Below, piece after piece: positions 1 through 8,947 of a DNA stretch of 52,271 nt. Location of the stretch: assembly GCA_041653015.1 (NCBI GenBank), contig JBAZGG010000007.1, positions 1-52,271 of the forward strand. The letters are read 5' to 3'. The stretch comes from JBAZGG01 sp041653015. Its GTDB lineage: Bacteria > Bacillota_I > Bacilli_A > RFN20 > CAG-826. The notes under the pieces are model-generated. The model was not told the DNA's origin, made no database searches, and was given only the letters and a program-made list of their open reading frames with translations. Numbering within the stretch: position 1 is the first letter of the stretch; the number at the start of each line of letters is the position of its first letter. The translations under genes and the position numbers were made by a program.

Positions 1-2908
1 TCCGATCTATGCCGAGGGCTGTAGCTTCATTTAATAGTCCGGTTCCAGTCAATAAATATTTCTGATTAGTAAACATCGCGGATATATATTGTTGAATTAG
101 ATTGAGACGCAATACAAATGTATTCGCCGATACGTCTTTCTTTTCGACGATATATGAAAGGAAGTTGAATTCGCGATCGACGATAGCAAACACACCGATA
201 ATCGATGCGAAGATGGTGAATATGATGACAGCGCCTCGCTTTGACAATTTTTTCGAGGCGATAGCGAAGATGTAGAGCAAAGCGAGAAAAAGGGCGAAGG
301 AGATAAAAAATGATCGCGACTTCGTCATTACTCCAATGAAAAGAACAAAGATGAAAAGGATGCTCGCAATGAGCCATGTATACCATTTTTTGTTGATGAG
401 ACGAGAGATGCATGCAAAACCGATGATGCAGAATAAACCGACGTTATTCGGATCATCAAGATAAGTCGGAGCATTCGATTCAACAAGTTGATTAACTGGC
501 TTAAAGAATGTGTTTAGATAATCAAAATAAGTCTTGTATTGTCCGATGCGACAATGATTATCGAAAACAATATTGAAAATGTTGGATTCTTGATTTTGTG
601 TCGCTTCATTAAGAGCTCGATTGCCGAAGACGATGAGTGGACCGATATAGAGAATCGCCATAAAGAAGAGTCCGACTAGATATGAGATGCTGCACATCGG
701 CAAATTGGCTTTGAACGTTCTATCGAATGATACATAGATTACAAACGAGACAATCAATAAGAATGAAAAGCTTTCTGAAACATCGACAAAACCAAATAGA
801 AAACAATCCAACAATTCAAAGGTGATGAAAATTCCGGCAAATAACAATTGGCCGATGTTTAATCTAAATCTTGATTTGATAAAGAAGATAGCAAAAAAGA
901 ATAGAATCAACCACCGCTGTGGTAGACAGTTGGATAAAGGGATCATGAACATGAATGCATAGATAATTCTCTTTCGATCCAACAAACAAGTCACAACACC
1001 TATCAGAATCAAAAACATAGTTTTCAAAAATTCGTAACCAAATATTACGCTCACCAACAAGAAAGCTGAAATGAGAGCGACGTACACACCAAAAGCAATG
1101 TTTTGGAATATTTCATTATTCAAAAATTTAATTCCAGCAAACTTATCAAACAATGAGTCGATCATTTTAGCCAAACGATTAACTCTTGGTTTGCCAACAA
1201 TCTCAACTTCTTCGTCTGTTTGAGCAGATTCGACATTATTTTTGCTGATAACAGGAGTGCTGCTCCTCATCTCTTCTTCTTTCGCCATCTTTTGTGCGAT
1301 AGAATTCTTCGAAAAATGATTATCGAGGTCTCTTCCATCGTAGAAATCAATTTTTTCATCGCTTGGATTTCCTAGAAATTTTATATCCGTTAATAGATTG
1401 AACTTCGAAAATGATTTTTGTTGAATCGTCGAATAATCATTTATAGCCATACAGCAGATAACCGCTGGGAGCATCAATAAAAATGGGGCGAGAATTTGCA
1501 GCGCTAACGTGAAGAAGAAAACAGCAAAGATAGGAATGAGCGAAGTCAAATCAATATCCCTTTTTCTTCCAGATAATCTGACATAAATGATATAGAAGGC
1601 GATCGGAACAAAGATTAATAGAGTTCCAATCATGCCATAGCTAAAGAATATTTGAATCAATGCCGTGTGCGATGTGACTTCGAATCCCGTGACAAATGTC
1701 GTATTGAGAACACCCGAACCGAATGAAGCTATGAGAGGATGAGAAAACATAAAGTTCAAGTAATCGAAAATGAGAGATATTCTGCCATCAGCACTGCTCA
1801 CAGAGAACCGACCGAAAATTGAATTAGTTAAATTATAGAAGCTATCGAGCACTAAATATCCAGACATTGAAATAATCAGTCCACACGATACATAGAGTAA
1901 GGAGATGAGTCTAAAACGTTTACATATCAACGAATAAATGTACCAGATAAGAAGTAAGAGCGGAAAGGTGATCATGAAACTGCGCGATTTTGTGAAGAAG
2001 CCGAGCACTCCGATGATAAATAAAATTCCTAATGTCGACCAATAACTGCGTTTTTTTGCGGATGTAACATATAGGAGTAAGGCCGTTGCCACAATAAGAA
2101 AATAAGCCATGTTGTTGGGGTCATCGCCGACAGACATATCCGGCGTCATAAAAGTGAATTGACAACCGATCATGGTCGTCCATTCGTTAAACATGACGAC
2201 GTTTTCTAATCTGACGAAGGGATCAAATAACAATTGAGTAAATGGCAAAGAGACGGTATTAGATGTAATGACTAGCATCTCAACTTGCACGCTGATACAC
2301 AACAAGCACATCGCCAAGGCACCAGCAACAAATGAATACGCCATGACCTTCTTTTTTATTTGCATATGGCGGTCTAAAAGCAGATAAGCCGCTAAGAAAG
2401 AATACAGAAAATAGCTGAATACCTCGAAATAGTAATTGCTTCCACATAAAAAAGTTAACAGCAATTCCATCGCTGCGATGATAATTGGGAAAACGAGTTG
2501 GGCAAGATTTAGGCGAAAACGGTTACTGATAAGAATATACAAAATGAATATCAAGACAATCCAGTTATTTGGTAAAGCGTGCCAAAAAGGAATAGTAAAA
2601 GCGAGAGCGTATATGATATAGTCTCGTTTTAGAATTGGCAAAAACAGCAGAAAAAAGGCAATAAATACGTATTTAGAAATACCGATAAAGAATAGATCAC
2701 GAATGGCGATAAGACCGACGAGAGCCACTCCAAAAATGAGCAGAAGAATCATCTGCCAAAAGTCTGATCTAATCTTAAAATTATCTATTTTTTTAAATAA
2801 TTTTGCTAAAAAATCATCCGCTTTACGAAAAGGAATCATCAATGTGTTCCAAAAATATTTTTTCTCTGGAGACGCAATATCTTTTATAACATTTTTTGGA
2901 TTATCCAT
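1..2908 (-). CDS. Tandem-duplicated O-antigen polymerase/ligase-like membrane protein (3' end outside window)
   Basis: The minus-strand frame from the ATG at 2908 stays open to base 1: 969 codons, no stop, so the C-terminus lies outside the window. The protein is dominated by hydrophobic helices typical of Wzy/WaaL-type enzymes that polymerise or ligate lipid-linked glycans at the outer membrane face. It contains two homologous halves. RFRLN at about residue 130 recurs as SRFRLN at about 680. DDPNN at 262-266 recurs at 818-822. TKSRSF at 306-311 recurs at 862-867. The two later pairs keep an offset of exactly 556 residues. A charged linker (about 491-595) joins the halves. The visible part ends at LTGTGLLNEA, matching SFGSGVLNTT of copy 1 just before its SHTALIQ motif. 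Start is 5 nt after the flippase stop; no strong ribosome binding site. Polymerase versus ligase cannot be told from sequence. Confidence 0.8.
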   Translation of the reverse strand, partial: MDNPKNVIKDIASPEKKYFWNTLMIPFRKADDFLAKLFKKIDNFKIRSDFWQMILLLIFGVALVGLIAIRDLFFIGISKYVFIAFFLLFLPILKRDYIIYALAFTIPFWHALPNNWIVLIFILYILISNRFRLNLAQLVFPIIIAAMELLLTFLCGSNYYFEVFSYFLYSFLAAYLLLDRHMQIKKKVMAYSFVAGALAMCLLCISVQVEMLVITSNTVSLPFTQLLFDPFVRLENVVMFNEWTTMIGCQFTFMTPDMSVGDDPNNMAYFLIVATALLLYVTSAKKRSYWSTLGILFIIGVLGFFTKSRSFMITFPLLLLIWYIYSLICKRFRLISLLYVSCGLIISMSGYLVLDSFYNLTNSIFGRFSVSSADGRISLIFDYLNFMFSHPLIASFGSGVLNTTFVTGFEVTSHTALIQIFFSYGMIGTLLIFVPIAFYIIYVRLSGRKRDIDLTSLIPIFAVFFFTLALQILAPFLLMLPAVICCMAINDYSTIQQKSFSKFNLLTDIKFLGNPSDEKIDFYDGRDLDNHFSKNSIAQKMAKEEEMRSSTPVISKNNVESAQTDEEVEIVGKPRVNRLAKMIDSLFDKFAGIKFLNNEIFQNIAFGVYVALISAFLLVSVIFGYEFLKTMFLILIGVVTCLLDRKRIIYAFMFMIPLSNCLPQRWLILFFFAIFFIKSRFRLNIGQLLFAGIFITFELLDCFLFGFVDVSESFSFLLIVSFVIYVSFDRTFKANLPMCSISYLVGLFFMAILYIGPLIVFGNRALNEATQNQESNIFNIVFDNHCRIGQYKTYFDYLNTFFKPVNQLVESNAPTYLDDPNNVGLFCIIGFACISRLINKKWYTWLIASILFIFVLFIGVMTKSRSFFISFALFLALLYIFAIASKKLSKRGAVIIFTIFASIIGVFAIVDREFNFLSYIVEKKDVSANTFVLRLNLIQQYISAMFTNQKYLLTGTGLLNEATALGIDR

Positions 2909-2913
2909 TGCTT

Positions 2914-4476
2914 TTATGAGTTATTCCTTTTGAAAACGGCATTGATGACTTCTTTAATAGTTTTTCTTTTGAATATCAAACACAAAATTGAGTAGACGAT
3001 GACGAATGCGCTACCATCGATTAAAAACAATAGCCAATGATACTCACCAACTACATCATACATGAAATGATCTAATAAAAGGGCACAACCAACGCTTACA
3101 CCAGCTAGTAAAACCATAATGCCGACAAGCGAGTAGTATTTCACAATCGGCAAATGAAGAACTTTCCAATTAAAAATTGGTAGTGCGATCCCATATCCGA
3201 TGATTAAAGAGGCAAATAAACCCCATGCTCCACCGATAGGACCGAAATAATAGCAGAGAGGAACCGCCAGAGCAAAAGTCATGAGCAGCATAGCTGCTAA
3301 AGCGACAGTTTGAAAGACGTGTTTATTGCGATTACGCATGATTTCAATCGATAATAGCGATGTCAATGGAAATAACTGGGCAGCAAACAATATGCATCCG
3401 GCTTGATAGATGATGGTCAACTGTTCAGGATTGTCGACATATTGATCGCCAAGCCAAGCAGAAATAAATGGTTTACCTGCAGCGACAAATCCGCCGGCGA
3501 TTAAAAAGACAACAATGGACGAAATATCAACTGACTTAATGAATAATTTGTTGACGCCAACATAGTCCTTTTCAGAATCTAGCTGATATGTTTTGGGGTA
3601 AAGACCAATCGTTGTGGCTGCACCGATTGAGGTTAAATAGATCATCAGAGTGGAAGCGATTGAATAAGCCGCCACATCATCCGGTCTTTCAAAACCGAGA
3701 ACGATTGTGTTTGCATTTCTTACGAGATCAGAAAAAATCGTTGATGCCAGAATAAAAATAGAAAAGATAGCTATTTCACGAATAAATTTCTTTGTTTCTG
3801 GGCCCAAATCAAAAGATGCTTTAAAACGAAGCTTTTTTATGGCAAAGGCCAATGTGATTGGAAAATACGCTAAAGTGACGCAAGGAACAACAATCGATAT
3901 CCAAATGACAGCGTTGGGATCGCCAGGGCGCAACATCAAAATAAGGGCCGACGCTAATGGCGTAGCGATTGTTGCAAACAAGGCAATTGTTCGCACAAAA
4001 ATAAATTTTCGATTAGCGTTGACAAACATTTCGAAAACACCGATAGGGAATGAAATCATGATATTGAAGGTGGAAACGATGATAAGAATTTGAATAAGAA
4101 TTTTTTCTGAATCAGAATAATCTTCGAGAGGAATGAAGCCGACAACAATCGAGATTACCACGCCAATAATAACGGCAATCAATGCTAGGAACGACATTAT
4201 CACTAAGAAAATACCATTGTTGAGCTTCTCGCCATCTTGCCCTTTTTCTTTAATCAATTTAGCTCTAAATTTTAAAAATGAACCAGAGAAGGCGCTTGAG
4301 AGAAGAGATAAAAATGAGACGAGAGAAAGTGAGAAGGCGCGTATTCCATAAATTCGATCGCCGAGTTGTGACAAACAGTATGGTGTGTAAAAAAAAGAAA
4401 TAATAACGCCTAGCGCAATAGTGACGTAATTCAAAATAGCGGCGATAAAAATTTGTCTTTTTTCTGTGAGTATCAT
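2914..4476 (-). CDS. Wzx-type polysaccharide flippase (MATE/MOP superfamily)
   Basis: A 520-residue, very hydrophobic protein with roughly 12-14 predicted membrane helices along its whole length, as usual for the polysaccharide transporter (PST/Wzx) branch of the MOP exporter superfamily. Such proteins flip undecaprenyl-linked repeat units across the plasma membrane. The N-terminus has the typical first helix followed by LSQLGDRIYGIRAFSLS, and the C-terminus ends in a basic tail. The start overlaps the stop of the upstream glycosyltransferase by 4 nt (ATGA), and the polymerase-like gene follows 5 nt after the stop, so the three are translationally linked. Family assignment is firm; the substrate is unknown. 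Confidence 0.85.
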   Translation of the reverse strand: MILTEKRQIFIAAILNYVTIALGVIISFFYTPYCLSQLGDRIYGIRAFSLSLVSFLSLLSSAFSGSFLKFRAKLIKEKGQDGEKLNNGIFLVIMSFLALIAVIIGVVISIVVGFIPLEDYSDSEKILIQILIIVSTFNIMISFPIGVFEMFVNANRKFIFVRTIALFATIATPLASALILMLRPGDPNAVIWISIVVPCVTLAYFPITLAFAIKKLRFKASFDLGPETKKFIREIAIFSIFILASTIFSDLVRNANTIVLGFERPDDVAAYSIASTLMIYLTSIGAATTIGLYPKTYQLDSEKDYVGVNKLFIKSVDISSIVVFLIAGGFVAAGKPFISAWLGDQYVDNPEQLTIIYQAGCILFAAQLFPLTSLLSIEIMRNRNKHVFQTVALAAMLLMTFALAVPLCYYFGPIGGAWGLFASLIIGYGIALPIFNWKVLHLPIVKYYSLVGIMVLLAGVSVGCALLLDHFMYDVVGEYHWLLFLIDGSAFVIVYSILCLIFKRKTIKEVINAVFKRNNS

Positions 4477-5585
4477 TTTCTGATTAATCCATTAATGAAT
4501 GACATATACCAAATCGCAATTAATTTGATGTCATAAGGTTTAAAAGCGGAGTTTAAATACATTCTTTCCCTATTTGATGATTCTAGTCCAAGAGCGACAT
4601 TAGCCCACGCTTTAGCTCCACTACTTAAATCCATAAAAGTGACTGTCTCAACTAATTTTGAAAGAGGGTCAATACCTGTTGAAGCAAGAATGGGAAGACC
4701 ATTCGCTTGAGCTTCAATCATCGTTAAAGGTATTCCTTCATATATAGAAGGCATAATCAATTTGTCAAAAGCCGAATAATATTTATAAGTGTCTTTCTTG
4801 CTGCCAGTAAAGATGACATCTTCCTCAATCTTTAATGCTTTCGCTCTCGCTTTGCATATCGGTAACAATTCTCCATCGCCAATCAATAACAGTTTCGAAT
4901 TTTTTTCGATACTTTTAATCTCTTTAAAGACCTCTAATAAAAATAGGTGATTTTTACTCTCGTGAAAACGGCCAGTATGACCATAGATTGTCCAAGATGG
5001 TGAAACAGATAGTTGCTTGCGAATTTTATCTCTACAAATTGATGAATAGCGAAACAGCTCGAGATCAATTCCATTATTTACTATATAAGCCTTCTGTGCA
5101 ATTTTGGATCCATAACGATTTATGGCCGCTTGCTTACTACACGCAAAAGGGATGTCGACATATTTGCGCAATTTGCGATACGTTTTACCACGTATAAATC
5201 CCTTAACACCCAGGCCGTATGAAGCGGAATGAGCGTGAGCAATGCAATGAATCTTTATTCGATGACAAGCTTTTGAAAGAATGCCAGCGTCCAATTCAGT
5301 ATGAATCTCAACAGCGGCCCATCGCAGTTTGTTTTTAGCGATAATCTCTTTAAACTCTTTGACATAAGCCTTACCATTATAAATTCGATATTTTTGAATG
5401 CGAAAGATCTTTCCACCCAATTCAGAAACGGCATCTTCTAGTTCGCCTTTTTTATCCCCATAAACGAGAAAATCGAACTGAAGCTGACTCCGATCGATTG
5501 AGCGGTACAAATTCAACAAAAAAGTTTGTGCTCCACCAGGAGCTAGAAGGCCTATAACATGCAAGACTCTTTGCATGTCTATCAT
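4473..5585 (-). CDS. Glycosyltransferase family 4 (GT-B fold)
   Basis: About 370 residues from the ATG at 5585 (MIDMQRVLHVIGLLAPGGAQ). A longer frame reaches 5735, but its first 50 residues do not fit the family and would overlap the divergent acetyltransferase. A second ATG at 5576 is also possible. The N-terminal HVIGLLAPGGAQTFLLN glycine-rich loop and the C-terminal SIYEGIPLTMIEA motif (E-X7-E, nucleotide-sugar binding) mark a retaining GT4 enzyme. It probably adds a sugar to a lipid-linked glycan on the cytoplasmic face. The stop overlaps the flippase start, so it belongs to the flippase-polymerase operon. No strong ribosome binding site. Donor and acceptor sugars are unknown. Confidence 0.85.
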   Translation of the reverse strand: MIDMQRVLHVIGLLAPGGAQTFLLNLYRSIDRSQLQFDFLVYGDKKGELEDAVSELGGKIFRIQKYRIYNGKAYVKEFKEIIAKNKLRWAAVEIHTELDAGILSKACHRIKIHCIAHAHSASYGLGVKGFIRGKTYRKLRKYVDIPFACSKQAAINRYGSKIAQKAYIVNNGIDLELFRYSSICRDKIRKQLSVSPSWTIYGHTGRFHESKNHLFLLEVFKEIKSIEKNSKLLLIGDGELLPICKARAKALKIEEDVIFTGSKKDTYKYYSAFDKLIMPSIYEGIPLTMIEAQANGLPILASTGIDPLSKLVETVTFMDLSSGAKAWANVALGLESSNRERMYLNSAFKPYDIKLIAIWYMSFINGLIRK

Positions 5586-5707
5586 ATTACAACTTTTCTT
5601 TATTAAAATAAAGGAGAGATAAATACTATTCATAAGCACAATATGTTTCTTTTTATGAACGCGCATTATGAACAACATTTCTTCTATGCTAACAAAAGGA
5701 AATAGAG

Positions 5708-5713
5708 TAAAAT
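5708..5713 (+). promoter_or_regulatory. Possible -10 box for a leaderless acetyltransferase mRNA
   Basis: TAAAAT ends 6 nt before the ATG at 5720, the spacing expected if transcription starts on the initiation codon. The only purine-rich stretch upstream (AAAGGA, about 5695-5700) is too far to act as a ribosome binding site. No good -35 is seen. Confidence 0.35.
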
Positions 5714-5719
5714 TATGGC

Positions 5720-6259
5720 ATGAGAGATACAGCATTCGCGAAGGATTACTTCCGCCATTACGGCACTAAAAAAATTCCTTTTCGCAAATGGGATTTAAAC
5801 GTTGTTTTTATCTATTATTTCAGGAAATTAAAAGCAGCAAAAAGTTCAATCGCCAAATTATTTTATCGATATAAACTCAAAAGGCTTCGCATCAAAACCT
5901 TTATCTCGATTCCAAATTCCGTTGAAATTGGCAATGGACTATATATCGGTCATTATGGAAGAATAATCATTAATCAAGATGCGATCTTAGGAAAAAATGT
6001 TAATTTATCAACCGGTATCGTTATCGGTGGCGAGAATAGAGGTTTAAGAAAAGGCAGCCCTATAATTGGCGATTCGGTTTGGATTGGATCCAATGCTGTT
6101 ATCGTTGGCAAAATAACAATTGGCGACGACGTTTTAATCGCTCCTTTATCATTTGTGAATTTCGATGTCCCAAGTCACTCAATTGTCATCGGCAATCCCG
6201 CAAAGATTATTCATAGTGAAAATGCCACAAAAGGATATGTCGAAAATATCGTTGATTAA
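5720..6259 (+). CDS. Hexapeptide-repeat O-acetyltransferase (serine acetyltransferase-like)
   Basis: A 179-residue protein with a basic amphipathic N-terminal region (about 1-60) followed by a left-handed beta-helix of hexapeptide repeats (about 65-165: VEIGNGLYIGHYG, ILGKNV, PIIGDSVWIGSNAVIVGKITIGDDVLIA). His78 in YIGHYG matches the catalytic histidine of CysE-type enzymes. The end SIVIGNPAKII is typical of this group. Short CysE-like proteins inside glycan clusters usually transfer acetyl from acetyl-CoA to a sugar; no cysteine-synthesis gene lies nearby. It is transcribed divergently from the GT4 operon and is followed after 1 nt by the lipoprotein gene. The start is set by an ATG just after a -10-like box; an earlier ATG at 5715 meets a stop at once. 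Confidence 0.8.
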   Translation: MRDTAFAKDYFRHYGTKKIPFRKWDLNVVFIYYFRKLKAAKSSIAKLFYRYKLKRLRIKTFISIPNSVEIGNGLYIGHYGRIIINQDAILGKNVNLSTGIVIGGENRGLRKGSPIIGDSVWIGSNAVIVGKITIGDDVLIAPLSFVNFDVPSHSIVIGNPAKIIHSENATKGYVENIVD

Positions 6260-6260
6260 A

Positions 6261-7112
6261 ATGGGAACAAAACAGATTATGATTCTAAAAATGGCGCCAG
6301 TTCTGACTGGCTTTTTGTGTTTATCGCTCGTCTCATGTTCTTCTGTGAGAGATTCCTTTCCATCATATGAAGATTCGATTGATAAAGAGATTGCTTTGCG
6401 AACATGGAACGATCAAGAATTATTGGCACAAAATCTTTTTTTACACACCATTTTGCCAGAATTAGAATTGCCAAAAAATGCCGTGGTATCCTATACAAAG
6501 TCAACAGGCATGCACACAGCCGAATGCTACTTTCAAGTAATGTTTGGATTGGAAAATACAGCTGTTTGCGATAGTATTACGAGTATTTTTGATAGAACAT
6601 ATGGAATACATGAAGAAGTTGAAGGGTTCATTCAATGGCATGTCAATATCGAAGGTGAAGAATTCTTTTTGACTATTCAGTTGAATACTCAATTCGGTTA
6701 TTTTGTTGCCACTCCCCACGCAAATACTTGGCGAGGCTGTAAAGAGTACTTAGATGTTTATTTCGCACATTTTTATGAAGGGGAAAAGTTTGATGATTTG
6801 TACCCTTTATTTCCTTCTGCAATAAAAGATTGCGAAGTCTCATTTTATGATGGCGGGGCTTTAGAAAGAGCATATGTCGTAATCGTACTTGATAATTATA
6901 ACCTCCATGAATCATGGGAAATAAAGAGGCGCGTTGGCGAAGCCGGCTGGCATGTCTATCCATGGACAAAAGAAGGCGTTGAAAATACGAAAGTGTATAC
7001 AAAAGAAGGCGTTTCTGGCGGATTAATGTATGATTTGTCAGAGATATCAAAAAATAAATTTTTAATTCATATGAGTGCGGGATTTGAGAGTATAGATTAT
7101 TCTGTTTTATAA
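6261..7112 (+). CDS. Lipoprotein of unknown function in the glycan cluster
   Basis: About 283 residues from the ATG at 6261, one base after the acetyltransferase stop. An alternative in-frame ATG at 6237 would overlap the upstream gene. The N-terminus is a lipoprotein signal: Lys-containing start, hydrophobic core, then LSLVSC with the lipobox Cys at residue 26, so the protein should be anchored outside the membrane. The mature part is soluble, acidic and rich in aromatic residues (ECYFQVMFG, IQWHVNIEGEEFF, VEGFIQW). I do not recognise a family. It is co-transcribed with the acetyltransferase and its 3' end overlaps by 6 nt the 3' end of the convergent lipoprotein at 7107. A role in surface glycan handling is only a guess from position. 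Confidence 0.7.
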   Translation: MGTKQIMILKMAPVLTGFLCLSLVSCSSVRDSFPSYEDSIDKEIALRTWNDQELLAQNLFLHTILPELELPKNAVVSYTKSTGMHTAECYFQVMFGLENTAVCDSITSIFDRTYGIHEEVEGFIQWHVNIEGEEFFLTIQLNTQFGYFVATPHANTWRGCKEYLDVYFAHFYEGEKFDDLYPLFPSAIKDCEVSFYDGGALERAYVVIVLDNYNLHESWEIKRRVGEAGWHVYPWTKEGVENTKVYTKEGVSGGLMYDLSEISKNKFLIHMSAGFESIDYSVL

Positions 7113-7868
7113 TAGAAAATCATTGATTGCGGTACACCACACACAATGAAAGTCAGATAACTCCAAGATTGTGAGCAAAACGAAATCATCGTATTTTTGA
7201 ACTAGCAGCGGCGTATCAATTTCTAAAATCATACTTGACCATGAATAGATATTAAAAGTCGACACATACTCGCTGTTGTGATAATACACTTGAACGCGAA
7301 GATCGATGTTGTATCCTTCTTTTTCAAAACCGCACATGTTGCTATTAAAATCTTTAACATGTTCATAGAACACCGATTGTCCATATTGAATATTAAATAA
7401 GCAACCGAAATAGGTGAACATTTTATCTTCGCTAATCGTTGAGCTAACATATGGTGTTTTGTATTCTATATCGCTTTTTTTAACATAACAATTGTCGTCC
7501 ACCAATAAAGTTAAGTCATTAAATGACTTGTTTTCGCATATGATACCATAAACAATGACGTTGTTATCGTCAAATATCTGCCATGAGGTCGGCACCGATT
7601 CCTTGAATTCGCCATAGATAGCGGCATAGCCATTCTGCATGACAAAAGAAGCTAGGCCATAATCGTCATCTGGATGAGCAACTCGCGTTATTTTGCCTTC
7701 AATTGCGACTTTTTTCCCATAAAAAGATGAGAGACCACTGTTCCTTCTCGCCAATTGGATATCGCTGAGTTGAATCGCTTCAAAATCACCATTCGCAAAA
7801 GAACCGCCGCAGGAAGAGAGTGCTAACGAAAGAAAAATTACTGCAAATAATCTATTGATCGATTTCAT
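7107..7868 (-). CDS. Lipoprotein, possible OB-fold domain, unknown function
   Basis: A 253-residue protein with a clear lipoprotein signal (MKSINRLFAVIFLSLALSSC, Cys20). Residues about 50-95 (GKKVAIEGKITRV, then FVMQNGYAAIYGEF) look like the strand pattern of small OB-fold domains found in other bacterial lipoproteins; this is inference from pattern only. The rest has no feature I recognise. It is the last gene of the operon GT2-GT4-lipoprotein: its ATG overlaps the GT4 stop by 4 nt. Its end overlaps the convergent lipoprotein by 6 nt, so no separate terminator fits between them. Confidence 0.7.
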   Translation of the reverse strand: MKSINRLFAVIFLSLALSSCGGSFANGDFEAIQLSDIQLARRNSGLSSFYGKKVAIEGKITRVAHPDDDYGLASFVMQNGYAAIYGEFKESVPTSWQIFDDNNVIVYGIICENKSFNDLTLLVDDNCYVKKSDIEYKTPYVSSTISEDKMFTYFGCLFNIQYGQSVFYEHVKDFNSNMCGFEKEGYNIDLRVQVYYHNSEYVSTFNIYSWSSMILEIDTPLLVQKYDDFVLLTILELSDFHCVWCTAINDFLL

Positions 7869-8947
7869 GATCCACGCTTCATATGCAATAAGTATAACTC
7901 AAAATAGTATTGCGCAGTTTTTTTAATATCGAATTCTTTAATTAGAAACAAGTTGTTTCTTGAAAATTCAACCATGGTCGTTGGACTTGCTATTAATTCC
8001 GTCATCGCTCTTGAAAGAGCGGCAACATTATCGCTTGGCACTAGAAAACCATTTTTACGATCCTCAACTACATCGGAAACTCCTCCAACGTCTGTCGAGA
8101 TGATTGGCAATCCATGACTCATCGCTTCGAGAATTGAAATCGGATTGCCTTCATAAAGAGACGACAAAACGAATATTTTTGATTCATCTAAATAAGATGA
8201 TGGCTCATCGCAGTCATTGATAATAGAAACATTTCGCGCGCATTCTAACTTCGAAACATGAGAACAAACATCGTTATAGAGCTCTCCTCTTCCGATGATC
8301 AAAAGTTGCAAAGATGGATTCTGCTTATAAACAATATTAAAAGCGTCGAGAAGCATCTTTTGATTCTTAACCGCCGTTAGTCTTCCAACATGTACAAAAT
8401 CATATTTTCTCATTGCATTCAATTCAATTTTTGGAAGTGCTATGCCGTTGAAAATAGTTGGACAATTCGGGATTGAATACAATTGGCAAACACTGTTGCT
8501 AACTAAACTGCTAATGCCAATTGGAATAATTCGTTCGTTTCTTATGTCCTTTTTAATTATTTTTCGATAAAGAGGTCTCAAATCGACGTTATTAATGCTG
8601 TGGATGGTGTAAAAAATTGGAACGTGCAAGTCCATAGCATAGCGATGAACATAGTAAATGGTGTGAAGGTGAGCATTGATTATATCTGGCTTCAATTCAT
8701 GAATAGTTTTTTTAAAACGAGAATTAAACTGAAATGAAAAACCGGGTTTCTTATCCAAAAAAATGACCTTGACAGGCGTATCTCGTAGAATATCATCAGT
8801 TCTACTATTTGATAGCGATTTAAAAACCAAAATTGTGACATCACATTTTGAAAAATCAAAAGCAGCGCATAAATTAGCGACAAACATTTCGGCTCCGCCT
8901 ACTTCGAGAGAAGGAATGACGTGTAAAATGCGCAGTTTCTTATCCAT
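7865..8947 (-). CDS. Glycosyltransferase family 4 (GT-B fold)
   Basis: A 360-residue GT4 enzyme. HVIPSLEVGGAEMFVANL forms the N-terminal glycine loop, NAHLHTIYYVHRYA and FVHVGRLTAVKNQKMLLDAF mark the middle, and SLYEGNPISILEAMSHGLP carries the E-X7-E donor-binding motif. The following STDVGGVSDVVEDRKNGFLVP is the classic end of the domain. It lies between GT2 (8-nt overlap upstream) and the lipoprotein gene (4-nt overlap downstream), so all three are translated from one message. It probably extends the same lipid-linked glycan as the other glycosyltransferases. Sugar specificity cannot be read from sequence. Confidence 0.88.
   Translation of the reverse strand: MDKKLRILHVIPSLEVGGAEMFVANLCAAFDFSKCDVTILVFKSLSNSRTDDILRDTPVKVIFLDKKPGFSFQFNSRFKKTIHELKPDIINAHLHTIYYVHRYAMDLHVPIFYTIHSINNVDLRPLYRKIIKKDIRNERIIPIGISSLVSNSVCQLYSIPNCPTIFNGIALPKIELNAMRKYDFVHVGRLTAVKNQKMLLDAFNIVYKQNPSLQLLIIGRGELYNDVCSHVSKLECARNVSIINDCDEPSSYLDESKIFVLSSLYEGNPISILEAMSHGLPIISTDVGGVSDVVEDRKNGFLVPSDNVAALSRAMTELIASPTTMVEFSRNNLFLIKEFDIKKTAQYYFELYLLHMKRGS

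Noticed and set aside
66..413. A 115-codon minus-strand frame
   Set aside because: It lies inside the 969-codon duplicated membrane protein in another frame, has a basic, His/Arg-rich composition with no family match, and no ribosome binding site.
1..2908. Possible pseudogene or frameshifted region because no complete gene fits
   Set aside because: Codon-by-codon reading on the minus strand gave no stop from 2908 to 1; it is simply cut by the window edge.
2436..2933. Two plus-strand frames of 61 and 76 codons
   Set aside because: They are antisense to the membrane-protein gene, whose frame shows clear internal homology; no promoter or ribosome binding site supports them.
3707..4093. A 128-codon plus-strand frame inside the flippase gene
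   Set aside because: It is antisense to a well-conserved transporter and its translation is low-quality (K/I/R-rich, no domain).
5586..5735. An N-terminal extension of the GT4 enzyme
   Set aside because: The extra residues precede the normal first strand and would overlap the divergent acetyltransferase start.
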